DNA from: Erysipelotrichaceae bacterium
Lineage (GTDB): Bacteria > Bacillota_I > Bacilli_A > Erysipelotrichales > Erysipelotrichaceae
Direction of reading: 5' to 3'
Length of the DNA: 49,555 nt
Assembly: GCA_022772735.1 (NCBI GenBank)
Contig: JALEZD010000007.1
Coordinates: 1 to 49,555, forward strand
The translations under genes were made by a program, and so were the position numbers. The notes under the pieces were generated by a model. That model was not told the origin of the DNA and did no database searches. It saw only the letters and a list, made by a program, of their open reading frames with translations. Of the stretch, positions 16,898 through 24,396 are shown in pieces. The first letter of the stretch is position 1. Every line of letters starts with the position of its first letter.

Positions 16898-18272
16898 TAT
16901 TACTCCAATCGTGATGCTCAAATCCTTCTCTATCAACCCTTTGATATGTATGCGCACCAAAATAATCACGTTGTCCTTGAATTAAATTAGCCCCCAATAA
17001 ATCACTTGACAATTGTGTCAAATAAACAAGAGCACTTGTATATACCGGTAATGCAAGATTTGAAGATAAACCACTTATTACAACATCTTTTAAACTTTTA
17101 TTATTTTCAATAACTTTATTTTTAAAAGTAGGATACGCCAATAATTCATTAGCTCCATTATCATAACAATCCATTATTTCTTGAAGTAATTTAGCTTGAA
17201 TTATACATCCAGCCCTAAAAATTGATGCAATTTCTTTTAAATTCAAATTCCATTCATATTTTTTTGAGGCATCATTATAAAGTCCAAACCCTTGCGCAAA
17301 CGCAATAGACTTTGCAAGTGAATATGCTTTATGTATTGTTTCAACACTTAAATCCATATTATTTTTACTATCAATTACACCATTAAATTCTTTTCTTAGA
17401 TTTAAGTTATTTGACATAATTCTAGCTTGATAAGCGGCAGTTAAAAGCGATGCATTAAATTCTTGTTTTAATGCTTCAATACTTGTCCATCTGCCTGTAC
17501 CTTTATTACCTGCGACATCTAGAATAACATCAACTAAATCATTTTCAGTTAAACTATCCTTTTCTTTTAAAACTTTTGAAGTTATTTCAACCAGATAACT
17601 TTGAACTTCACCATTATTCCAATCATCTAAAATATTCGCAATCTCTTTATTTGAATATCTGCATACATATTTTAAAAGTAAATATGTTTCTGCAAGAAGC
17701 TGCATATCTGCATATTCAATACCATTGTGAACCATTTTAACATAGTGACCACTACCTTTTGGTCCAATATAGCTACAACATGGTTGACCTTCTTTTTTCG
17801 CAGAAATATCTTCTAATATTTTCCCAATATGATGATAAGAATCTTTATCTCCTGAAGGCATGATACTTGGTCCTTTTAAAGCACCTTCTTCTCCACCTGA
17901 AACTCCAACTCCAAAATAATTTATTCCAAATTTATTTAAATATTCAAAACGCCTGTTAGTATCTTCAAAATATGAATTACCACCATCCATGATGATGTCA
18001 CCTTTTTCAAGTAATTTAACTAATACTTCAATAGTTTCATCAACAGGGTTTCCTGCAGGTACCATTAAAAATATCTTTCTAGGAGACTTAAGAGAAGAAA
18101 CAAAATCTTCTATCTTTTCATATCCACTAAAATTTTCAATGTTTTTATCAATTAAATCTTTAGTAACTTTAAAAGTTCTATTAAATCCACTAACCTTATA
18201 ACCTCTACTCAACATATTAAGCGCAATGTTTTTACCCATTACACCTAAACCAATAACACCTATATCATTCAT
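16890..18272 (-). CDS. gnd: 6-phosphogluconate dehydrogenase, decarboxylating
   Basis: Converts 6-phosphogluconate to ribulose-5-phosphate and CO2, making NADPH in the cytoplasm. 460 residues, close to the standard length. Motifs: nucleotide loop GLGVMGKNIALNM (8-20), GVSGGEEGALKGPSIMPSG near 123-141 for substrate binding, catalytic Lys/Asn in KMVHNGIEY near 179-187, and the C-terminal DYFGAHTYQRVD tail that crosses to the partner subunit. One base separates it from the pgl stop, and it overlaps zwf by eight bases. Confidence 0.96.
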   Translation of the reverse strand: MNDIGVIGLGVMGKNIALNMLSRGYKVSGFNRTFKVTKDLIDKNIENFSGYEKIEDFVSSLKSPRKIFLMVPAGNPVDETIEVLVKLLEKGDIIMDGGNSYFEDTNRRFEYLNKFGINYFGVGVSGGEEGALKGPSIMPSGDKDSYHHIGKILEDISAKKEGQPCCSYIGPKGSGHYVKMVHNGIEYADMQLLAETYLLLKYVCRYSNKEIANILDDWNNGEVQSYLVEITSKVLKEKDSLTENDLVDVILDVAGNKGTGRWTSIEALKQEFNASLLTAAYQARIMSNNLNLRKEFNGVIDSKNNMDLSVETIHKAYSLAKSIAFAQGFGLYNDASKKYEWNLNLKEIASIFRAGCIIQAKLLQEIMDCYDNGANELLAYPTFKNKVIENNKSLKDVVISGLSSNLALPVYTSALVYLTQLSSDLLGANLIQGQRDYFGAHTYQRVDREGFEHHDWSNNE

Positions 18273-18273
18273 A

Positions 18274-19203
18274 CTATTTCACCTCCATAATAATTGAAAT
18301 GCCTTCAGGCAAACTTACAATACTTTCTTCATCACAAATAAGTCCATCCTTAATTTTTAAAACTGCAATATCATTACTTAACCTATTAGCGACAATTATA
18401 TTTTCATCAACAATCACAAAATCTCTTGGGTGAAGCCCTCTAGAACTTACAACTTGCTTTAATGTCAATTCTTTACCTTCAACATAAATAACAGAAATAA
18501 CATCCTTTGTACGAGTTGAAACATAAATGTAATTTCCTTTCATTCGTATTGCAGCAGAATCTTTTAAGTGGCTTTCTCCATTTTCTAAAACTGCAATCTT
18601 ATTAACAACTTTATTTTCAACTAAATCAACTACGTATAAATAGTTACTTAACTCACCTATTACATATAAATATTTATTATCATCAGAAAAAATTCCATGT
18701 CTTACACCTGATCCAACTTCAAAATCTATACTTCCTTCTATTTCATAATTTTTATTAATAATCACTATTTTATCTAAAAACAAACACGGAATTAAAAATT
18801 TATCATTATAAAATAAAACTTGATGGCAACCAGCATTTTCCTTAATTAAAACTTTCTTTACAAGATTTAATTCTCCATTATCAACCTTAACAACACTAAA
18901 AGTTCCTTCATGATAATTTACAGAATATATATATCCATCTTTATAATCAACAAAACAAGATGTACTATCTTCATATTCTAACTTGTTAATTTCTTTACCT
19001 GTTTTATCAAATAAACTTACTCCTGATTTATGTTCATAATCACAAACTGCACATATATAATCTTCAACAAAAGTAAGGTATTTAGGATTTTTAACCTTCG
19101 CAAACAATTCAACATTATTTAAAACATCATTTTCAAAATCAAAACTATATATACCTTCACTATTTTTAGAAGTGTATGTCCCTACATATCCTTTATATTT
19201 CAT
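18274..19203 (-). CDS. pgl: 6-phosphogluconolactonase, beta-propeller type
   Basis: 309 residues of the lactonase family with a seven-bladed propeller, which hydrolyses 6-phosphogluconolactone. The start YKGYVGTYTSKNSEGIY and the late motif GLHPRDFVI are typical of the family; SGVRHGIFSDDNKYLYV lies in the middle. The ATG at 19203 has TTGGAGG before it; the reading from 19284 is untranslated leader. Position before gnd and zwf fixes the role that the family alone would leave open. Together the three genes give a complete oxidative branch. Confidence 0.88.
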   Translation of the reverse strand: MKYKGYVGTYTSKNSEGIYSFDFENDVLNNVELFAKVKNPKYLTFVEDYICAVCDYEHKSGVSLFDKTGKEINKLEYEDSTSCFVDYKDGYIYSVNYHEGTFSVVKVDNGELNLVKKVLIKENAGCHQVLFYNDKFLIPCLFLDKIVIINKNYEIEGSIDFEVGSGVRHGIFSDDNKYLYVIGELSNYLYVVDLVENKVVNKIAVLENGESHLKDSAAIRMKGNYIYVSTRTKDVISVIYVEGKELTLKQVVSSRGLHPRDFVIVDENIIVANRLSNDIAVLKIKDGLICDEESIVSLPEGISIIMEVK

Positions 19204-19294
19204 ATTGTTACCTCCAAAAAAATTATAACATTCAAATATTTTTTTTACTTTTAATAAGCACCAATATAAAAAATAATTATACAAAGTATTTTAT

Positions 19295-19316
19295 TAAAAA
19301 AGTGATAATTTATCAC
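19295..19316 (-). terminator. Terminator of the Rrf2-oxidoreductase-hydrolase operon
   Basis: Dyad GTGATAATTTATCAC (19302-19316) followed on the minus strand by a run of T. It covers the hydrolase stop codon. Confidence 0.65.
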
Positions 19317-20056
19317 CTGTCTAAATATAAAAATTCAATTAATTTTGATGTAAAATCATCTGCATACTGAAAAATAGATCCATGTACTGAATTAGAGTAT
19401 ATGATAAGTTTGCTTCCACTGATTCTATCATGCATAATATAAGAATTTTTACTAGGAACTATCATGTCTTTGTCTCCATTAACTATTAATGTTGGCTGTT
19501 TAATAAAACTCAAATCATCATTCAAGCTTGTTCCCCATTTTTTAATTGCCTTTAATTGCTTAAGAAAACTTTTTACACTTATTTCTTTATCTTTATATTC
19601 TTTCTTTCGATTATCAAGTCGTGATAATACTATGTTTGCTTCAACTTTTCCATTATTGTCATGGTTATAAAAAATGTATCTTTTAACATCCGTTTTATTT
19701 AAAAATGCCTTAAACATATACTTAAAAGTTGTATAAGTTACTTTATCAACACCTTCTCCACCTCTATAAGCTGTGCCAACCAAAATTAAATTTTTTACTA
19801 ATTTACTATTCATACGGACAATTTCTTGCGCAATCATACCACCCATTGATAATCCTAGTAAATTTATTTGAAAATATCCTAGTTCATTAATAATAGAAAT
19901 TGCTTGTTTTGCCATTTTTGGTATAGAAGTTGGTACTATTCCTTCACTTGAACCAACACCAGGTAAATCAATTAAAATAAGATGTTGTTTTTCAGAAAGT
20001 AAATCAATTAATTTTGGATCCCAATTATCCATTGTTGCAGCTAAATGAACTAACAT
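19313..20056 (-). CDS. Alpha/beta hydrolase with no canonical start codon at the expected place
   Basis: The 247 residues from the first ATG contain the oxyanion loop VHLAATMDNWDP, ILIDLPGVGSSEG, the nucleophile elbow GLSMGG, an acid in VNGDKDMIV and a late His in SVHGS. The substrate is unknown. Coding clearly continues upstream of this ATG: in frame one reads KNQYITINDTKIAYREVG, the normal first strands of the fold, back to about 20161. That stretch has no ATG, GTG or TTG before an in-frame stop. Either an unusual start (ATT at 20161, beside AAGGAG) is used or the start was lost. It is the third gene behind the Rrf2 regulator. Confidence 0.72.
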   Translation of the reverse strand: MLVHLAATMDNWDPKLIDLLSEKQHLILIDLPGVGSSEGIVPTSIPKMAKQAISIINELGYFQINLLGLSMGGMIAQEIVRMNSKLVKNLILVGTAYRGGEGVDKVTYTTFKYMFKAFLNKTDVKRYIFYNHDNNGKVEANIVLSRLDNRKKEYKDKEISVKSFLKQLKAIKKWGTSLNDDLSFIKQPTLIVNGDKDMIVPSKNSYIMHDRISGSKLIIYSNSVHGSIFQYADDFTSKLIEFLYLDR

Positions 20057-20156
20057 TATAAGAGGTATATCTGAGTTGCCTTTTCCAACCTCTCTATATG
20101 CTATTTTTGTATCATTTATTGTAATATATTGATTTTTTATTTTTAAATAGGACGCT

Positions 20157-21164
20157 TTAATTCTCCTTAAATGTTAGTACAGTTTTCCCTTTTGAGCGTC
20201 CATTAGCAATTTTATCTAAAGCTTTGTTTACATCATTAAAGTCAAAAATTGTATCAATAGATGGTTTGATTTCTAACTTCTCAAAAATATCTGCAACTTC
20301 TTGCAATTGTGCTCCGTTAGCTTGTACAAAAATAAAATCATAATGCACTTTATATTTTCTTGCCATAGTATCATATTTCCTACCAGCCAAAGTAAATAGT
20401 ATTTGTTTCCATTTTGGTAACTCCATTCTTTTTGCAAATGCTCCATTTGGAACTGCCCTAAGAGATACTAAACTACCACCTTTTTTCATAATAGTCATTT
20501 GTTTTTCTGTTTCATTTCCACCTAATGTATCTAATACATAATCAATATCTGATAAAACTTTAGTATAATCTTCTGTTTTGTAATCTATAAATTTATCAGC
20601 ACCTAATTTCAAAACTCTTTCTGCATTACTACCATCTCCATTTGTAATGACAGTTAAACCTTTTGCCTTTGCAATAGGAATTGCCATTGCTCCAACACCA
20701 CCAGTACCTCCTGAAATAAATATTGTTTTCCCACTTTTTGCTTTCATAATTTCTAATGCTTGCATAATAGTTAATGAAGTTAAAGGAATTGCTGCTGCTT
20801 CTTCATCTGTTAAATAATTTGGAACTTTTGCTAAAATATTTTCTTCAACTGCAATATACTCTGCAAATGCTCCAATTTTATTAATTGGCATTCTTGCAAA
20901 TACTCTATCTCCTATGTTGAATTTTGTGACAGAAGAACCTATTTTCTCAACAATTCCTACAAATTCATTTCCTGCTATTTGTGGTAATTTATATGGAACA
21001 ATGAGTTTTACTTCACCCTTTGAAATCATATTATCTACCGGATTGACTCCTGCAGACTTGACTTTGATTAGTAATTCATTATTACCTATTGTAGGAATAT
21101 CTCTTTCTTGAAACTCTAAATTAATATTGTTTTTATCATATTTTGTATGTGTTGCTACTTTCAT
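20157..21164 (-). CDS. Zinc-free MDR-type quinone/NADPH oxidoreductase
   Basis: 335 residues of the medium-chain dehydrogenase/reductase superfamily, zeta-crystallin-like. The N-terminal GroES-like domain has AGVNPVDNMI and GNEFVGIVEKIG; the nucleotide loop is ISGGTGGVGAMAIPIAK near 150-166. The catalytic and structural zinc ligands of alcohol dehydrogenases are absent, which indicates an NADPH:quinone or enone reductase. ATGA overlap with the Rrf2 gene couples them. Control by that regulator, which often senses redox or nitrosative stress, suggests a role in detoxifying electrophiles or quinones (inference). Confidence 0.87.
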   Translation of the reverse strand: MKVATHTKYDKNNINLEFQERDIPTIGNNELLIKVKSAGVNPVDNMISKGEVKLIVPYKLPQIAGNEFVGIVEKIGSSVTKFNIGDRVFARMPINKIGAFAEYIAVEENILAKVPNYLTDEEAAAIPLTSLTIMQALEIMKAKSGKTIFISGGTGGVGAMAIPIAKAKGLTVITNGDGSNAERVLKLGADKFIDYKTEDYTKVLSDIDYVLDTLGGNETEKQMTIMKKGGSLVSLRAVPNGAFAKRMELPKWKQILFTLAGRKYDTMARKYKVHYDFIFVQANGAQLQEVADIFEKLEIKPSIDTIFDFNDVNKALDKIANGRSKGKTVLTFKEN

Positions 21165-21580
21165 TTATTTTCTCCTAATTCGTATAAATTTTTAATTAAT
21201 TGTTCTAAATTTATTTTCTTTAATCTTTCTAAAAATACTTGCTGGGTTTCATCAAAAACAGGTGTTAAAAGTTGTTTAATATGAAATCCAATAGGACATT
21301 CCTGATTTGGATTTTCATGTATATTAATTAATTTCTTTTCAGGATAAACACTCAAATATATATCTGCCAATGTTATTTCATTTTTATTTTTCGCTAAATT
21401 AAACCCTGATTTACCTTGGCTACTTTCTATTAACTTTGAATGTTTTAATCCAGAAATTATTTTTCTAATATGACTACTATTAGTATTTACACTTTTTGCT
21501 AGTAATTCTGATGAAGGAATATTCTTAGTTTCTGCAATATAAATCATAATATGTAATGCTACTGAAAATTTTGTATCCAT
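21161..21580 (-). CDS. Rrf2 family transcriptional regulator
   Basis: 139 residues with an N-terminal winged helix: FSVALHIMIYIA, then SSELLAKSVNTNSSHIRKIISGLKHS as the recognition part, and GKSGFNLAKN as the wing. Only one Cys is present (in QECPIGFHI), so it cannot carry the three-Cys iron-sulfur site of IscR or NsrR. It is closer to the YwnA/single-Cys type, which may sense electrophiles or bind metabolites. It leads an operon with an oxidoreductase and a hydrolase. A 27-bp dyad covers its promoter, fitting autoregulation. Confidence 0.88.
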   Translation of the reverse strand: MDTKFSVALHIMIYIAETKNIPSSELLAKSVNTNSSHIRKIISGLKHSKLIESSQGKSGFNLAKNKNEITLADIYLSVYPEKKLINIHENPNQECPIGFHIKQLLTPVFDETQQVFLERLKKINLEQLIKNLYELGENK

Positions 21581-21593
21581 ATAACCCTCCGAT

Positions 21594-21620
21594 AACTTGT
21601 ATCTGATGTAAATACAAGTT
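21594..21620. promoter_or_regulatory. Dyad operator in the Rrf2 operon promoter
   Basis: AACTTGTAT, nine bases, ATACAAGTT: perfect nine-base arms. It covers the end of the -10 and the expected transcription start of the Rrf2 operon. Confidence 0.65.
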
Positions 21621-21645
21621 TAATTTATAATATCTCTATTGTCAA
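21617..21645 (-). promoter_or_regulatory. Promoter of the Rrf2 operon
   Basis: Perfect -35 TTGACA (21645-21640), 17-base spacer, weak -10 TAAACT (21622-21617), overlapped by the dyad operator. Confidence 0.6.
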
Positions 21646-21760
21646 TATATTTAATGTTTTTATTATTTCTATAATTACAGTTAATACAAATTAAAGATAT
21701 ATCTAAAACATGCTCTGTAGAGTAACACTAATAAAATATGATATTCTTAACCATTAAAAA

Positions 21761-21816
21761 TACACCTTCGCCAGATTATACCATAATGCTTTTTATGGTT
21801 TACTAAACAAGGTGTA
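21761..21816. repeat. Nested inverted repeat of unknown role
   Basis: Outer arms TACACCTT (21761-21768) and AAGGTGTA (21809-21816) enclose an inner stem ACCATAA (21780-21786) with TTATGGT (21793-21799). No coding frame covers it. It could be a structured RNA element or the remnant of a small mobile element. Confidence 0.4.
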
Positions 21817-21857
21817 CTCCATCTTTCTATATTGTATTTATATTATATCTTAACAAT

Positions 21858-22496
21858 CTATTTTCCCCATTCTTCAATTTCAAATATATAAGAATCTTTA
21901 ATAGTTAACTTTTCTTCAATATTAATAACTGTATTTTTATATGTGACACTACCACTAACTTCAAGTGTATTTCCATTAATTTTAATATTTACCATTCCAT
22001 CACTAAAATCATTTAACTCAATAAATTTATTATTTCTTTTTAGTACATCTTTAAAGTAATAAAAACTTCCATTTTTATTCAAAGCAACTTCAAAACCACT
22101 ATCTTTTTTAGTGATTTTTTCAATATCATTTTTCTCAACTTTCAAAATATTTATATGTGAATACTTCTCAACAAATTTCACATAAGAATTTATTAAAACC
22201 TTATCTACCGTGATTTGTTCATTTTTTATTTTCAAGTATTCATCAAAATAATAACTATTAAATTTAAAACTACCATCAACTTTAAAAAAATACACTTCTT
22301 CATTTTTTACAAACTCAGAATTATACTCAATAACTTCATCATTTTCAGATAATTTCAAACTATACTCAAAACTAGAAACATTTTCAAATTTATAATTATT
22401 TAACAAAATCAAAAAATCTTCATAATCATTAAACACATTTCTTTTGTTACATCCAATTAAAATAAACAAAACTAAAAACAATAATATCTTTTTCAT
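21858..22496 (-). CDS. Hypothetical lipoprotein
   Basis: 212 residues with a lipoprotein signal MKKILLFLVLFILIGC; lipobox LIGC puts the anchored Cys at residue 16. The mature part has alternating polar/hydrophobic strands (SFEYSLKLSENDEVIEYNSEF, and later VNIKINGNTLEVSGSVTY), like the LolA/LppX-type beta barrels used by lipid-binding lipoproteins, but I cannot assign it. No Shine-Dalgarno is present; TAGAAT lies six bases upstream of the ATG, so it may be leaderless. It is divergent from the double-psi-barrel gene. Confidence 0.7.
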   Translation of the reverse strand: MKKILLFLVLFILIGCNKRNVFNDYEDFLILLNNYKFENVSSFEYSLKLSENDEVIEYNSEFVKNEEVYFFKVDGSFKFNSYYFDEYLKIKNEQITVDKVLINSYVKFVEKYSHINILKVEKNDIEKITKKDSGFEVALNKNGSFYYFKDVLKRNNKFIELNDFSDGMVNIKINGNTLEVSGSVTYKNTVINIEEKLTIKDSYIFEIEEWGK

Positions 22497-22502
22497 ATGA
22501 AT

Positions 22503-22508
22503 ATTCTA
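22503..22508 (-). promoter_or_regulatory. Extended -10 of the lipoprotein gene, predicted leaderless
   Basis: TGA-TAGAAT on the minus strand, then six bases to the ATG at 22496. No clear -35 and no ribosome site. Confidence 0.5.
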
Positions 22509-22518
22509 TCATTAAATA

Positions 22519-22547
22519 TTGCATAATAAAAAATAAATATACATAAT
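22519..22547 (+). promoter_or_regulatory. Promoter of the double-psi-barrel gene, predicted leaderless
   Basis: -35 TTGCAT (22519-22524), 17-base spacer, -10 CATAAT (22542-22547), six bases, then ATG at 22554. No Shine-Dalgarno. Confidence 0.55.
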
Positions 22548-22553
22548 TATTAC

Positions 22554-23114
22554 ATGAAGAGAATATTGATTTTTTTAATAACTATAATTTTTATTTTTGC
22601 TTCATTTAAGCATGGATACATAAAAAATATAAGAATAACTTCATATTATCCAAATGATTCAACAAACAGTAAAGAATGTACTGCAAGTGGTTATTGCACA
22701 AAAGATTTTACTCTAAATAATGAAGGAATGTATACATTTAATGGTAAGATTGTTATTGCAACACCAACATATAAATGTACTTCTCTTAAAACAGGTGTAT
22801 GTAAAAAATACAATTCACTACCAAAAGGCTATCATCAATATAATTTACATGATGAAATAAAATTAACTTTCAACAACAAACAATATGATGCAATAGTATT
22901 AGATATTTGTGGAGCTTGCTATTGGGATGAAGGATTACAAAGATATGACATATTTGTACAAGGGAAAAAATATGTTATAGATACTTATGGAACAACGTAT
23001 ATAAAAACACATATAAATTTTTACCTTCTATCAATATCAATTATTCTTATAGTTTTACTTTTAATACTAATAATTAAAAAGAAATTAAGCATTGACTTAA
23101 AACGCCATACTTAA
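22554..23114 (+). CDS. Membrane-anchored double-psi beta-barrel (3D/RlpA-like) protein
   Basis: 186 residues: an N-terminal hydrophobic segment (1-18), an extracellular domain, then a C-terminal membrane helix (about 155-176) with a basic tail. The domain resembles the 3D/RlpA-like double-psi barrel seen in cell-wall lytic proteins: ITSYYPNDS, TASGYCTKDF, an Ala-Thr-Pro strand, then YDAIVLDICGACYW and RYDIFVQG, where the Asp of LDICG is the likely key acid. Five Cys in the exported part may form disulfides. Wall-binding or glycan-cleaving activity is inferred from fold only. Confidence 0.6.
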   Translation: MKRILIFLITIIFIFASFKHGYIKNIRITSYYPNDSTNSKECTASGYCTKDFTLNNEGMYTFNGKIVIATPTYKCTSLKTGVCKKYNSLPKGYHQYNLHDEIKLTFNNKQYDAIVLDICGACYWDEGLQRYDIFVQGKKYVIDTYGTTYIKTHINFYLLSISIILIVLLLILIIKKKLSIDLKRHT

Positions 23115-23121
23115 TTTCTTT
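23078..23121. terminator. Possible bidirectional terminator between convergent genes
   Basis: Twelve-base perfect arms AAAGAAATTAAG (23078-23089) and CTTAATTTCTTT (23110-23121) with a 20-base loop; A and T tracts flank both sides. It overlaps the end of the double-psi-barrel gene and precedes the mupG stop. Confidence 0.5.
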
Positions 23122-23123
23122 TA

Positions 23124-24158
23124 CTATAATCTAATAAAATTTATAACTTCTTTGTTTGTAATATAATCAATAATATCTACATACTCAGGATGAATAAACC
23201 CAATCACATTACTTCTAGCATCCATATCCAAATCCTTTTTAATAATTTGAAGTTCTCCAGAATATCTACCTGCAAGTTTATTATCCAAAGTTATATAACC
23301 CCTTTTCCTGTAAGTATTATTTAATATTGGAACATCACTTCTTCTATCAGAAATTATTCTTACAATATTTTCTGATAAATCTTTTCTAACACTCAATTTT
23401 TTATCATAAAGATATTCAAAATCTTTATCAAGAAAAACGGGTATACTTAAAATATTATCATCTAAATATTTTTTTATTAAATTTAAAGTACTGACTTTAG
23501 CCTTACTATCCCCAATCACAACATCACTTACACCACATTTTTTAATAAGTTCTACTGCTGAAACAAATGGATTAATTGATCTATGCTTTTCGATTGTAAC
23601 TAATCCTTCATAGTTTGGAAATCTTTTTAATAAATCTCCCGAAACAAAAGCCATGATTTTAATGCCATATTCAATAAAAACTTCATTTAGCTTATTAAAA
23701 TATTCTATTGAAAGCCCTGTATTAATTTTAGGATAAAAATTATGCATTACACTAATATCCTTGATATTAACTCCATTTTTTATTGCATCAACAATGAAAT
23801 CTCTATCAACTATACTAGCATTTAAAACTATTTTAAAATCTTCTTGAAGAGATTTAATCAATTTAAAATCATCAAAACCATAGTCAAGTCTTAAAGTCTT
23901 TATACCAATGTTCTTTAAAGATATAAAATCATTATTTTTTAAATTCAATTTTTCAAAAGTAACTGGCGAAATATCTAAAACCAAATCAAAATTACTTTCT
24001 CTACAAAACTCAATAAATCTTGGCAACTCATTCTCAATTAATTCATTGCTTTCTTCAGGAATTTGTAATGAAGTAAATAAATATTTTGCCCCCATTAAAG
24101 ACGCTTCCTTTAAATACTTATAATCAATATCTTTAAAATAACTAGAAATACCTAACAT
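23124..24158 (-). CDS. mupG: MupG-type 6-phospho-N-acetylmuramidase (DUF871)
   Basis: 344 residues matching the MupG family: a TIM barrel (to about residue 235, starting MLGISSYFKD, with LRLDYGFDD, MHNFYPKINTGLS and VVIGDSKA) followed by a cyclophilin-like domain with RKRGYITLDNKLAGRYSGELQI. MupG cleaves MurNAc-6-P-GlcNAc made on import of wall fragments, so it serves peptidoglycan recycling in the cytoplasm. AAAGGT precedes the ATG. Its usual partners (murQ, a MurNAc PTS, murR) are absent; only a decayed membrane-protein tail lies upstream. Another phosphoglycosidase activity is possible. Confidence 0.85.
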   Translation of the reverse strand: MLGISSYFKDIDYKYLKEASLMGAKYLFTSLQIPEESNELIENELPRFIEFCRESNFDLVLDISPVTFEKLNLKNNDFISLKNIGIKTLRLDYGFDDFKLIKSLQEDFKIVLNASIVDRDFIVDAIKNGVNIKDISVMHNFYPKINTGLSIEYFNKLNEVFIEYGIKIMAFVSGDLLKRFPNYEGLVTIEKHRSINPFVSAVELIKKCGVSDVVIGDSKAKVSTLNLIKKYLDDNILSIPVFLDKDFEYLYDKKLSVRKDLSENIVRIISDRRSDVPILNNTYRKRGYITLDNKLAGRYSGELQIIKKDLDMDARSNVIGFIHPEYVDIIDYITNKEVINFIRL

Positions 24159-24161
24159 AAT

Positions 24162-24360
24162 TTAACCTTTATCTTCAATTTCTTTAAGATCCTTCTTCTT
24201 TAATACTTTAACAAAAAGATAGAAACATATAAAGATAAAAATCTAATCAAATATAAAAAAATCGTTGCAGGAATACTTCCAAAAGTTGCTAGATAGGTTT
24301 TAATTGGTGCTAATTCTACTATGCAAACAATAATGTTTAATGTAATGCCTGAAGAATATT
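24162..24360 (-). pseudogene. 3' remnant of a membrane-protein gene upstream of mupG
   Basis: Between the CBS-ACT terminator and mupG, the minus strand encodes a membrane-protein tail in two frames: LAPIKTYLATFGSIPATIF, then LYLIRFLSLYVSIF, and after a shift VKVLKKKDLKEIEDKG and a stop at 24162-24164, right before the mupG start. Adding one T to the five-T run at the junction restores a single frame. There is no start codon or N-terminal part. It looks like the end of a multi-pass transporter once co-transcribed with mupG, lost by deletion. Confidence 0.6.
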
Positions 24361-24389
24361 AAAAATCGTACCATTAATTGATACGATTT
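24358..24389 (-). terminator. Terminator of the liv operon
   Basis: AAATCGTA (24363-24370) and TACGATTT (24382-24389) around 11 bases, followed on the minus strand by TTTTTAA. It closes the livKHMGF/CBS-ACT operon. Confidence 0.75.
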
Positions 24390-24396
24390 CTTAATT

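Noticed and set aside
16898-16969. Longer zwf start at 16969
   Set aside because: It lies inside the conserved C-terminal part of gnd, whereas the ATG at 16897 has a ribosome site and gives the normal family N-terminus.
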